The position numbers were made by a program, and so were the translations under genes. From a virus, in the IMG/VR virus record IMGVR_UViG_3300022932_000008, positions 1 through 40,653 of that record: a stretch of 40,653 bases of DNA. One strand, given 5' to 3'. Below, piece after piece: positions 21,441 through 28,949 of the stretch; position 1 is the first letter of the stretch, and every line of letters starts with the position of its first letter. The notes under the pieces were generated by a model. That model was not told the origin of the DNA. It did not search any database and saw only the letters and a list, made by a program, of their open reading frames with translations.

Positions 21441-22691
21441 TTAAGGTGTTACTACTACTAAATCGTCTTGGATATCTGAAATATCTCCAAATAATATAGC
21501 TCCAGCGTCAGAAGCTTTAATGTAAGTTCCTAAGAACGCTTCTAATTTACGTGAAACTAAGTTTTTAGAGAAATCGTCATTCTCATATCCTTCATCGTAC
21601 ATGATGTTTTCAGCAAAAACAACGTTGAATTTCTTTAAATCTCCTAACAAAATAGCATCGTCTCCGATTTTATTAGAAAACTTAACGTTTACTTGACCTA
21701 CACGAGTACCGTCAGGAGAAACGAAAGGAGCAATAATATATCTTTCCTCAGCATCTTTGATACCTGCCATTTTAGCCATCCAAACAGTGTTCAACACAGC
21801 AGTCAATTGCCCTTTAAAGTTAGACAATCTTACACGTGTAGCCATTGCCATAATTACATCATAAATGTTTGGAGCAACGTAATAACCAGCCAATCCAGCA
21901 GGAACAATAAAAGCAGAAGCTTCTGTTTCTAATCCAGAAAGGTTAACAGTTAATCCGTCACCGTCTAGCAATTGATCGTCAATTTTCTGGTCTACTAATT
22001 CCCTTGCGTGTTCTTGAAAATCTTGAACAATTGCAGGAGCGTGCATCATTAAACGTTTTGTGAATTTCCATCTAACAGCAACCTCTTTAATGTCATGTTT
22101 TGTTGAAGTCCAATCTGCGTCTGCTAAGGGTTTCAAAGCTCCCTCTGCAATAAATGCAGCATCGCCATCTTCGTTGATACGGTCAGAAGTCCAAATACTT
22201 TCAGTGCCTGGTTGTGTCTTAACAGTTACCAATGGTAAAATGATATTCTCAGGCTTTGGAACGTGTCCTATTTCTGTATCAATATAATTACCAAATAAAG
22301 GTGAAAAACCTCCAGCAACGTTAGGTGTAACGTTTGCAGTAGTCATAAGTGCAGCGACCTTAATCACAGTGCTTGATCCATACTGTTTGTTCTCAGGATT
22401 TTTAGTGTACTCTTCTACGTTTTTCTCAACGAAAGTAACAAAAGTGCCTTTTTGGATAGCTTCTTTACCATCAGCGGTCTCTTTCATCTGGTTAATGATT
22501 TCTTGCATATCCGAAACAGCTTTGTTTGCTTTTTCTAAATCTCCTTTAAACTCTTCTTTCATCTTTTCAGCTAATGCGTCTAAAGATTTTTGTTGCTCTG
22601 CTTGCTCGAACTCTCTTTTTGCAACTGCGTAAGCTTCAGCTTCAGCAGAAGTCATTTTGTCAATTTCTTCTTGACTTTTGTACTTAAACAT
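21441..22691 (-). CDS. Major capsid protein, HK97 fold, 416 aa
   Basis: It forms the icosahedral head. The N-terminal ~100 residues are a helical, charged scaffold-like delta domain (DALAEKMKEEFKGDLEKANK), which the prohead protease would remove. The rest follows the HK97 layout: a Gly/Pro-rich turn after TTANVTPNVAGGFSP, a long P-domain helix near VQDFQEHARELVDQK, and a Val-rich C-terminus. It follows portal and protease in standard order. Confidence 0.9.
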   Translation of the reverse strand: MFKYKSQEEIDKMTSAEAEAYAVAKREFEQAEQQKSLDALAEKMKEEFKGDLEKANKAVSDMQEIINQMKETADGKEAIQKGTFVTFVEKNVEEYTKNPENKQYGSSTVIKVAALMTTANVTPNVAGGFSPLFGNYIDTEIGHVPKPENIILPLVTVKTQPGTESIWTSDRINEDGDAAFIAEGALKPLADADWTSTKHDIKEVAVRWKFTKRLMMHAPAIVQDFQEHARELVDQKIDDQLLDGDGLTVNLSGLETEASAFIVPAGLAGYYVAPNIYDVIMAMATRVRLSNFKGQLTAVLNTVWMAKMAGIKDAEERYIIAPFVSPDGTRVGQVNVKFSNKIGDDAILLGDLKKFNVVFAENIMYDEGYENDDFSKNLVSRKLEAFLGTYIKASDAGAILFGDISDIQDDLVVVTP

Positions 22692-22707
22692 AGTTTTTAA
22701 TTTTTAA

Positions 22708-23535
22708 TTAAATTTGTCTTCTTTTTTTCGTCTGCTGAGTGTATTCTAACGGCTCTTCTTTATTATCCTCAAGTGATTTCTCGGCTTGTTTATTGTTTGA
22801 TATTACTCCAGTTGTTGAGTTGCTCCCAAAAACAACTAAACTAGATTCTTTTACGTTTTTAGCTTCTTTTATCCCAAAGAAATATGGGATATACTCAAAG
22901 TCTTTTTTATTAGCAATTGTATCAATGTAATCATCATAATTTTTCTTAGCTACAGCATCAACAGGATCATTACTATCTAATGCAAAAAACAAAGAAACAT
23001 ATTGCATTCTAACACTAGCCTCTATATCATCACCGCTTTCTAACCATTCTTTAGCAACTCTGTTGATTATTTTATCTTTTGGAACTTTGTATATTAAAGC
23101 TTGTGTTTCCCCTTCGTAATCTTTACCTAGTAAAGCGAATGGAATCTTAGCAATCAACATTTCAACGTATTCCTTTTTTACAATCACTTTATCTATTTCT
23201 AGGTCATGATCGGCAATCAAATAGTTTTTATACTGCTGGTCTTTTACTGTTTTATTCCATATACCATCAATATGCAAATCATCGTGAGAGTCTAGTATTC
23301 TGGTGGTATTAACCGCAATGTACCAATAATTATCATCAATTTTAATCCCTTTTAACTGATCCGTGAACTTCAACAAGTCCAAAGATTTGCAAGTTACAGA
23401 CAAACCTTTTTCGCAAGACTTTTGTATTTGTGCTTTTTTCAAAGACATAATATCTTCTGCATTGTCTCGCAAATCTTTAAACAATTCTTCTTTAGTTGAA
23501 TATGTTTTATCAGGAAAGTAAATTGATTTTATCAT
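22708..23535 (-). CDS. Prohead maturation protease candidate, 275 aa
   Basis: A likely serine protease of the HK97 (U35-like) type that trims the capsid delta domain. In the middle, NTTRILDSHDDLHIDGIW precedes YLIADHD with candidate catalytic His110; IEASVRMQYV contains candidate Ser174. It lies between portal and capsid, the expected position. The charged, Gln/Lys-rich C-terminus could be a scaffold extension. Motifs are recognisable but divergent. Confidence 0.7.
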   Translation of the reverse strand: MIKSIYFPDKTYSTKEELFKDLRDNAEDIMSLKKAQIQKSCEKGLSVTCKSLDLLKFTDQLKGIKIDDNYWYIAVNTTRILDSHDDLHIDGIWNKTVKDQQYKNYLIADHDLEIDKVIVKKEYVEMLIAKIPFALLGKDYEGETQALIYKVPKDKIINRVAKEWLESGDDIEASVRMQYVSLFFALDSNDPVDAVAKKNYDDYIDTIANKKDFEYIPYFFGIKEAKNVKESSLVVFGSNSTTGVISNNKQAEKSLEDNKEEPLEYTQQTKKRRQI

Positions 23536-23645
23536 TTCTTAATATCTTTTTTGTCTTGTAATTTATTTATTTTTTTGGAAAGCTTTTCTTCAGCTTCTTT
23601 TTTAATACTGTCCTGAATTTCTTTATTAGTTAACTTAGTCCCCAT
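23532..23645 (-). CDS. Small charged protein between portal and protease, 37 aa
   Basis: A Lys/Glu-rich single helix (MGTKLTNKEIQDSIKKEAEE...). It starts 6 nt after the portal gene and overlaps the protease start as ATGA, so it is probably translated and couples the two. Function unknown. Confidence 0.5.
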   Translation of the reverse strand: MGTKLTNKEIQDSIKKEAEEKLSKKINKLQDKKDIKK

Positions 23646-23650
23646 AATAT

Positions 23651-24874
23651 TTAATTTAAAAGTTCAGACATTTTTTTATTAGCTTCTTGTTCACTTATTC
23701 CTCCAGCATCTTTAACCTTTATAATGTTGTCAATTTGCAAACCTACTCTTTCAGCTCTTTCTTTTTCAAATACTTGATTAAACATTAAGTGCGACCAGCT
23801 CATTCTTATGTCTTGGTATCCATATTGATTTTCTAACCAGTCTGTTAACATCTGTCCTTTTGGAGCTTCACAATATTCGATCAATCTAGCCATAGATTTT
23901 TCTTGATTTTCGTAAGTAGATCCCTTTAAATTCGCCTCTAAAATATCACGTGGGATATTATACATTGTTCCGAACATGAAATAGTCATTGTAAAAACTTT
24001 CGTCTATTTTTAACTTTCCAATATCTTCTACAAAACGCTTAATGTCAATCATTGATTTAACAGCGTGTACTTTTTTGCTAGAACGTATCTTTTCTTCAAT
24101 ACTCAGTTTCTCGGTTTCGTCCATTGGCAACTGAGTAACATTTTCTGGATCAGAAGTTCCTGCAACCAAAAACTTTTGAGCAAATTCTAAATTTATTCCT
24201 TTAGCATCTAAAGCTAATTCACTGTTTTTTATAACTTTATATAAAGCATCTATTCTGCTATATCCCTTCATAGGATTGTTAGAACCAGCGTTAGTTAAAT
24301 CGTGAAACGGTGTTATTTCGCTTAATTTAATCCACTTACTATCTCCGTTGTCAAATCTATAAAGAACTGAGTTTTTAAAAATATCATTATAAGACTGCTT
24401 TGACAATATTAAAGCTTGTAGCTTTTGAACTATACTAGAATCCCATTGAAAATTACAAGGGTTTAGCCATTGCAGGTTACTATTTTCATTTAGTATTTTT
24501 GAATTATTGGGATTATACAAATAAGCCGTACCAAAAATATTTAACCAAAATTTATAATCGTAATCAAATTGCGTCCAGCTTTGAAGCATGTTAGGCTTCT
24601 TTGTCTCTGAATAAAGAAAATCAACCTCTTTTATTTTTTTGTCTTGATATTTATTTATTTTACCAAGTGAAAATATGTCGCAATCTAAAGCAATAACTTT
24701 TAATAAAGCTGGATTATTAAGAACGATTCTTAATTTATCTGCATCAGGTATAACTTTGCCTAATGCACTGCTAGAGCTGAACATTGTATAAAATATATTC
24801 CCTGCGTTATCAGTATCTATACTTAACGGCTCTCTTTGATTGCCTCCAAAGCTTATATTAAAAGAAAATCCCAT
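23651..24874 (-). CDS. Portal protein, 407 aa
   Basis: It forms the dodecameric DNA gate at the capsid vertex. The layout agrees with phage portals: an aromatic-rich middle (QSWTQFDYDYKFWLNIFGTA), a conserved-looking segment NYNIPRDILEA-like (FGTMYNIPRDILEANLKGST, about residues 305-324) and a C-terminal helical region. It lies between terminase and protease genes, in standard order, and begins just after a terminator. Confidence 0.85.
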   Translation of the reverse strand: MGFSFNISFGGNQREPLSIDTDNAGNIFYTMFSSSSALGKVIPDADKLRIVLNNPALLKVIALDCDIFSLGKINKYQDKKIKEVDFLYSETKKPNMLQSWTQFDYDYKFWLNIFGTAYLYNPNNSKILNENSNLQWLNPCNFQWDSSIVQKLQALILSKQSYNDIFKNSVLYRFDNGDSKWIKLSEITPFHDLTNAGSNNPMKGYSRIDALYKVIKNSELALDAKGINLEFAQKFLVAGTSDPENVTQLPMDETEKLSIEEKIRSSKKVHAVKSMIDIKRFVEDIGKLKIDESFYNDYFMFGTMYNIPRDILEANLKGSTYENQEKSMARLIEYCEAPKGQMLTDWLENQYGYQDIRMSWSHLMFNQVFEKERAERVGLQIDNIIKVKDAGGISEQEANKKMSELLN

Positions 24875-24886
24875 TAATTATTAAAG

Positions 24887-24925
24887 TAAAAAAGGACTAC
24901 CCACAATTAAGCAGGTAATCCTTTT
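24887..24925. terminator. Terminator between tRNA and portal gene
   Basis: A 12-position stem with one mismatch (AAAAGGACTACC/GGTAATCCTTTT) and a 12-nt loop is flanked by T runs on both strands. It would end the terminase-tRNA transcript; the portal ATG is only about 13 nt downstream, with no good promoter between, so read-through or a weak promoter is needed. Confidence 0.8.
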
Positions 24926-24997
24926 GTTATTTTTTAAAACTGATTTTGTCATATTATCGATGTTATCGCAACATTGAAAGTTTATAATTTAATAAAT

Positions 24998-25070
24998 AGT
25001 TTATACAGGATTCGAACCTGTGACGCAGGCGACTAAAACGGTCTTGCTCTACCAGCTGAGCTAATAAACT
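24998..25070 (-). tRNA. tRNA with irregular anticodon arm; best-folding anticodon UUA (ochre suppressor candidate)
   Basis: The acceptor stem AGTTTAT/ATAAACT, the D arm GCTC/GAGC and the T arm ACAGG-TTCGAAT-CCTGT are all perfect; no CCA is encoded. The anticodon stem is imperfect. The best fold pairs AG(A)CCG with CGCCT (one bulge, one C-C mismatch), giving loop TTTTAGT, a 5-nt variable loop and anticodon UUA at 25036-25034, which would read UAA. A register giving UUU (Lys) forms only one stem pair. Flanks extend the acceptor helix to 14 bp. A TATATTTG box lies at 25090-25083, but no clear -33 element. It could be functional, an odd suppressor, or decayed. Confidence 0.75.
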
Positions 25071-25100
25071 ATTTATTTAAAGCAAATATAGTAATTTATT

Positions 25101-26474
25101 CTATACTTTTTTAATTACTCCTAATTTTTGTAACCAAAGAACAATATAACGAGCTGGATCCATCAAGTGATTGTTTGCGTCCTCGGCTTCGTCCTGTACA
25201 ACTCCGTACTTGTCGACTACCCTACTATAGTTTTCTTGCTCGTAAGCTAAGTTTTCGCTGCAATCTGTGTAATATACTTCTAAGTTATCAAGTAAGTCAA
25301 TACCATCTAATATACTCCCTGCTGGCTTCAATGCTGCAACGGCTCGTTCCCATCCTGATTTCCTTAATGCTAATATTTTTAATGGTCGGTTACTGTCACA
25401 AAAAACATCTAAGTTTTGATTTATACCTAGTTTTTTAAATAACCAAGTTACAAAACCTTCATCAACTCCTTTAATATTCTGTCTTTCCAAAGGTGTTAAT
25501 TTATTTTCCCATTTATTTTCAGAGTCATAATTAAGTTCGTGTAAATATAATTTTCCATCGTAATATTTAGCTTTTAATATCCCGAAGGCATCTACCTTTC
25601 CCCAGTCAACGCCTACATATTCTTTTACATCTAATTTTAAATATTCTGAATACGGAATAGATTCCCATTTAAAAATTCGGTTTGGTCTTTCCGCTTTTAC
25701 CCCTAATCCGTAAATATCCCATTTTGTAATGTTTGCAGAGCGCTGTTCTTCGTTTAATAAACAACGATACAATTCTTTTAAATACGGTTCGGGTATCGAT
25801 AACGGGTTTAATTCGAAATCGTACCCAAACACATCTAGTTCTGATATTAATTTATTCTCAACAGCAAAGCTTCTAATTATAGGCTGATAACTTAAAATCT
25901 TTATACGCTGCTCTACAGGGCAAAAAGGATTGTCTTGGAATGTAGAATGAATTACTATTGCATTATCTTGTTTTGCAATATCATCAATCCAATGTGATTT
26001 TTTAGGATTCCAATCTATAAAAACAAGGTCACTTCTTTGGTCGACTTGATCAAATGTATCTTTTGAAATCTTATAAGGTTCATTAAACCAACTTACTTGC
26101 TGAGTAAGTCCGTGTACTTTTTCTTCATCGTCTGCTCCGTGGATTTCAAAAGTGGTATTGTTTTCTGGATAAGAATAATAAGATTCTGTTTTGTTCCTGT
26201 TCTTATAAATTAATCTTCCAGATATAGAAAGTACTTTCTGGAAATCCTGCCAAATAGTATCTTTAGCGTCTTTCTTTGTATCACGCCAAGCGGTAACTCT
26301 AAAGTTTTTATTGTTTTCACAAATACGGTGCAACAACTCTATTAAAGAATATGTTTTAGAACTTCGGGAAGATCCAGTATTGATTATGTATTTATACTTT
26401 CGAGTACCGTCTTCGTTTTTTACTTTTAACGCCTGGTAGTTTTTATAAAAAACTGGTGTGATTCCGTAATTCAT
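25101..26474 (-). CDS. terL: Terminase large subunit, 457 aa
   Basis: The DNA-packaging motor. It has an ATPase domain with Walker A-type GSSRSSKT (residues 34-41) and a Walker B-like VSWFNEP (127-132), followed by a nuclease domain with three expected acidic positions (VGVDWG, Asp290; VFCDSN, Asp360; NNHLMDPARY, Asp439). The order and spacing are those of Terminase_3/PBSX-like large subunits. It overlaps TerS by one base and is followed by the tRNA. Confidence 0.95.
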   Translation of the reverse strand: MNYGITPVFYKNYQALKVKNEDGTRKYKYIINTGSSRSSKTYSLIELLHRICENNKNFRVTAWRDTKKDAKDTIWQDFQKVLSISGRLIYKNRNKTESYYSYPENNTTFEIHGADDEEKVHGLTQQVSWFNEPYKISKDTFDQVDQRSDLVFIDWNPKKSHWIDDIAKQDNAIVIHSTFQDNPFCPVEQRIKILSYQPIIRSFAVENKLISELDVFGYDFELNPLSIPEPYLKELYRCLLNEEQRSANITKWDIYGLGVKAERPNRIFKWESIPYSEYLKLDVKEYVGVDWGKVDAFGILKAKYYDGKLYLHELNYDSENKWENKLTPLERQNIKGVDEGFVTWLFKKLGINQNLDVFCDSNRPLKILALRKSGWERAVAALKPAGSILDGIDLLDNLEVYYTDCSENLAYEQENYSRVVDKYGVVQDEAEDANNHLMDPARYIVLWLQKLGVIKKV

Positions 26475-26935
26475 TAGTCAATTGAAAAATCATCTATTGT
26501 TTTTCCGTCTGGCATTGTGATGTCAATCTTTGTGGTAGATTGCAGTTTTTCACCCCCCGAGGTTATATCTGTCTTATCTCCATACTTTTTAGGGTTCATT
26601 TTACCTAACATCCACTTACGAGCATCTACACGTAAACGACTTCTTTGAACGTGTTCTGAATTAAATTTTTCAATTTGAATACCATCACCAATATCAGCTA
26701 ATGTAAAATCATTACTTGCATCATCTGCTATTTCTAAAATATCTTCAAATATACCTTCTGCTCTTACTTCACAAGCTCGCGCGTATTGGTTAGCTTTTTC
26801 TTCATCATCTTTTAACCACTCGAAAAAAGCATACCTACTTGGCATATCTTCTCTTGATAAAATAGAACGCAAAGAACTACCTTCTTCTATTTCTGAAAGT
26901 ATCATAGGGAAAAATATGTCTTTGTCGTACGCCAT
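26474..26935 (-). CDS. terS: Terminase small subunit, 153 aa
   Basis: It recognises phage DNA for packaging. The N-terminal HTH-like region (SLRSILSREDMPSRYAFFEW) is followed by a helical part and the typical QRSRLRVDARKWMLGKMNPKKYGDK motif (about residues 97-121) of Sf6 gp1-like small terminases. It overlaps TerL by one base. A promoter lies only 7 nt above its ATG. Confidence 0.9.
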   Translation of the reverse strand: MAYDKDIFFPMILSEIEEGSSLRSILSREDMPSRYAFFEWLKDDEEKANQYARACEVRAEGIFEDILEIADDASNDFTLADIGDGIQIEKFNSEHVQRSRLRVDARKWMLGKMNPKKYGDKTDITSGGEKLQSTTKIDITMPDGKTIDDFSID

Positions 26936-26942
26936 AATAACC

Positions 26943-26972
26943 CAAAATTACATAAAAAAAACTCAACTACAA
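26943..26972 (-). promoter_or_regulatory. Promoter of the terminase/structural genes, near-leaderless
   Basis: On the minus strand TTG (26972-26970), 19 nt, TAATTTTG (26950-26943), a full consensus match. Its -33 TTG falls in the loop of the terminator at 26952-26990, and 7 nt separate the -7 box from the TerS ATG, so the mRNA would have almost no leader. Confidence 0.7.
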
Positions 26973-26990
26973 AATTAATTGTGTTGAGGT
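26952..26990 (-). terminator. Intrinsic terminator before TerS
   Basis: A stem CTCAAC/GTTGAG with an inner ACAA/TTGT extension is followed by eight T on the minus strand. It would stop transcription coming from the accessory genes and the tRNA-like relic, and shares bases with the terminase promoter. Confidence 0.8.
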
Positions 26991-27002
26991 TAAAAAATTA
27001 AG

Positions 27003-27103
27003 CCAAGTATGGGGATCGAGACTGTTCGGCAAATTGTGAACTTAGTTGTGCTTTTTTGCTTAACTTACTTGCCACCTGCGTCTACCGATTCCATTACCTT
27101 TGG
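27003..27103 (-). other. tRNA-Leu-like relic
   Basis: The segment TGGAATCGGTAGACGCAG near the 5' end is the classic D-arm region of bacterial tRNA-Leu. The 3' end (CGATCCCCATACTTGG) resembles a T-arm 3' half plus acceptor, and CCAA/TTGG closes the ends. The anticodon arm cannot be folded and the T stem lacks its 5' half, so a working tRNA is unlikely. A degenerate tRNA-like element between the accessory genes and the terminase operon is the best reading. Confidence 0.45.
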
Positions 27104-27142
27104 TTTTTAAAAAAGTGAGTTATGAAGTCGGTGTAAAGGTAG

Positions 27143-27346
27143 TTAAAGATTTTCTAATAACTCCTTTTTTGATTTAAATAACTTAATTTCTTCAAATATA
27201 TTTTGAGAATCTGAGTTTCTGTATTCGACTTCTGTTTTATCTTCTGTTGTTTCTATAAATATTTTAGTAATCCTGCCATTTCTTACGGAGTTACTTTCTA
27301 AAAAATAAACCGTTTGCCCTATTGAGTATTTTGTTTCTATTTTCAT
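27143..27346 (-). CDS. Hypothetical phage protein, SH3-like N-terminus, 67 aa
   Basis: It begins KYSIGQTVYFLESNSVRNGR followed by ITKIFI, a pattern of small SH3/KOW-like beta barrels in phage proteins, and ends with an acidic helix (SKKELLENL). It starts 3 nt after the stop of the 256-aa gene. Function unknown. Confidence 0.6.
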   Translation of the reverse strand: MKIETKYSIGQTVYFLESNSVRNGRITKIFIETTEDKTEVEYRNSDSQNIFEEIKLFKSKKELLENL

Positions 27347-27349
27347 AAC

Positions 27350-28120
27350 CTAAACTATTTTACAATTCAACAACTTTTCAGCTTCTTCTTTTGTTTTTGT
27401 TGGGATAATTGAAGCCCAGATGCCGTCTTTGAAAATGCAATAATCTCCATAATATAAGATAGAGTTATTTTTTGGATTTAATATAATTTCATTTTCGCAT
27501 TTTGAAATTGTCAAGCTATTTGGAACTTGAAAGTACACACCTTCAACAAAACCTCTCCTAACCGCTTCATTTTTCAAAGCTTGTTCAACTTCTTGAGGGG
27601 TGGCTGGTTTAAAACCGTGGCAATCATCATGCATAACATCAAAGCAAAAATTATTATATCCTGTTGGTGTATTAAAGCCATAGCAATGAAATCTTTGAAA
27701 AAACCTTCCTTTAGCATCAATGAAATTTATTAAACATAATAAATCATCTTTTTTATACCACTTCCCGACCTCTAACTTAACCTCAAAAAATTCCGGAAAC
27801 CATTTTTCAGCTACAGTACCTTTTAGCTGTAAAAGCTGATCTTTAGTTATCACATACTCCGGCTCTGTATCAATCCCACACGCTTCAAGAAATACTTTTT
27901 CGTTCCATTGTTCGTGGACTATTCTGTTAAATTCATCTATCCATAATACAGATACGTTAGACACTGAACGTTTTCCTATATAATTATTAACTAAGTAACA
28001 GTAGCGACCAAAGTTATCTGATATATTCTTAATCTCTATTTTCGCTTTCTCCAACTTAGGTTTAATCGCCTTGAATTGTTCCTTGTCGCAACGCATTGCA
28101 ATCGGTTTTTTGTTTTTCAT
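27350..28120 (-). CDS. Conserved Bacteroidota phage protein, 256 aa
   Basis: It resembles a family common in Bacteroidota phages: EVGKWYKKDDLLCLINF in the middle, then KPATPQEVEQALKNEAVRRG and GFVEGVYF, and a C-terminal repeat-like part with YCIFKDGIWASII. The family function is not known. A terminator (28135-28177) lies just upstream, so expression needs read-through from the promoter at 28350-28379. Confidence 0.7.
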   Translation of the reverse strand: MKNKKPIAMRCDKEQFKAIKPKLEKAKIEIKNISDNFGRYCYLVNNYIGKRSVSNVSVLWIDEFNRIVHEQWNEKVFLEACGIDTEPEYVITKDQLLQLKGTVAEKWFPEFFEVKLEVGKWYKKDDLLCLINFIDAKGRFFQRFHCYGFNTPTGYNNFCFDVMHDDCHGFKPATPQEVEQALKNEAVRRGFVEGVYFQVPNSLTISKCENEIILNPKNNSILYYGDYCIFKDGIWASIIPTKTKEEAEKLLNCKIV

Positions 28121-28134
28121 AACTGTTTTGATTT

Positions 28135-28177
28135 AAAAAAAAGCCTTAAAAATTGCTGTCAGTTCTGTTTTAAGGCT
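28135..28177 (-). terminator. Intrinsic terminator after the 31-aa peptide gene
   Basis: A perfect 10-bp stem AGCCTTAAAA/TTTTAAGGCT with a 16-nt loop is followed by eight T on the minus strand. With the promoter at 28350-28379 it outlines a transcript of about 210 nt encoding only the 31-aa peptide. Confidence 0.85.
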
Positions 28178-28220
28178 ATAACTACTTCTAGTTTTATCGT
28201 GTTGAAATTATTAAATTATT

Positions 28221-28316
28221 CTAAAATATTTTTGCTCCAACTAAATGAAGCGTTATTAATGTGATTGCAACTCCTGCCACAACGTATAATACCTGTATAT
28301 AATCTTTTGTTTTCAT
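28221..28316 (-). CDS. Membrane micropeptide, 31 aa
   Basis: The frame encodes MKTKDYIQVLYVVAGVAITL and eleven further residues, one transmembrane helix. It follows the promoter 28350-28379 by 33 nt and is itself followed by a terminator. It is similar in style to the 25-aa peptide at 11969-12046. Either a real membrane peptide or a leader peptide in an attenuation arrangement. Confidence 0.5.
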   Translation of the reverse strand: MKTKDYIQVLYVVAGVAITLITLHLVGAKIF

Positions 28317-28349
28317 AATTCCTATTTTTTAATTGTTGTTATCTGAGTT

Positions 28350-28401
28350 CAAATATAAGACTATTTTTGAATACTGCAACACAAATCTAAAACTTTAACA
28401 T
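28350..28401 (-). promoter_or_regulatory. Promoter with upstream 13-mer
   Basis: On the minus strand the 13-mer ATGTTAAAGTTTT (28401-28389), 9 nt, TTG (28379-28377), 19 nt, TATATTTG (28357-28350). The core matches the flavobacterial consensus. The identical 13-mer sits at the same place at 37482-37535 and 40263-40314, so it is probably an operator or activator site. Confidence 0.75.
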
Positions 28402-28525
28402 TTTTATTTTAATATATCTTTCGATTATAGGTTTTAATACTTTTGGGATCCTGATAGTTATAGTCTCAATCCCCTTTGGTCTTCCTGCGCCATTTCTAGC
28501 CCCTCCCCTTGTTTCTTTTTTCATA
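28387..28525 (-). pseudogene. Ribbon-helix-helix-like small gene broken at a G5 tract
   Basis: From ATG 28525 the frame reads MKKETRGGG and stops at TAG. With four instead of five G in the tract at about 28500-28504, it would read on as RNGAGRPKGIETITIRIPKV... to a TAG at 28387 (45 aa). The GAGRPKG segment plus a TITIRIP strand is a typical small RHH DNA-binding layout. This could be an assembly error, decay, or slippage-controlled expression. Its 3' end overlaps the 13-mer of the promoter 28350-28401. Confidence 0.5.
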
Positions 28526-28580
28526 ACTAACGGTTTATATTGTTTTATTTATTTTCGTTGTTTAAATTGGGTTGTTATAA

Positions 28581-28895
28581 TTAAGATTGAGCAATAGCGT
28601 TTTCATAATCAACTTTTAATTTTTCAATTGACTTTTCAAAAGCCAACGCAATATCTTTATGAAGTTCTTTGTCGGCATCTATTAAATATCTTCCGTAAGT
28701 TTCTCCATCTTTCCAAAATAAATTTGGAGCCTCAGGTTTTTTTATTATTAGAAAATTTCTAATAAAATTAGATACAAATCCTTTTTCTTTGTACGAATCC
28801 CATTTTAATTGCCTTAAAACACCTTCTCTGTATTCAATTTCATTTAGTAATTTACTTTTCAGCTTTAAAAAATCTTTTTGTTTTTGTGTATCCAT
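28581..28895 (-). CDS. Hypothetical protein, 104 aa
   Basis: Not recognised. Helical and lysine-rich with a charged N-terminus (MDTQKQKDFLKLKSKLLNEI), a central aromatic loop (EAPNLFWKDGETYGRYLID), and a C-terminal helix. There is no membrane segment. It is the first gene on the left side of the candidate origin. Confidence 0.65.
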   Translation of the reverse strand: MDTQKQKDFLKLKSKLLNEIEYREGVLRQLKWDSYKEKGFVSNFIRNFLIIKKPEAPNLFWKDGETYGRYLIDADKELHKDIALAFEKSIEKLKVDYENAIAQS

Positions 28896-28949
28896 TTTTA
28901 TTTTTTTTTAATCCATCCGATTTATAGGGATGGGGGTTTGTTTTTCTAT

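Noticed and set aside
24998-25070. Genome-wide recoding of UAA in this phage
   Set aside because: Many essential genes (for example TerS, portal, fibre) end in TAA, so only partial suppression at most is plausible.
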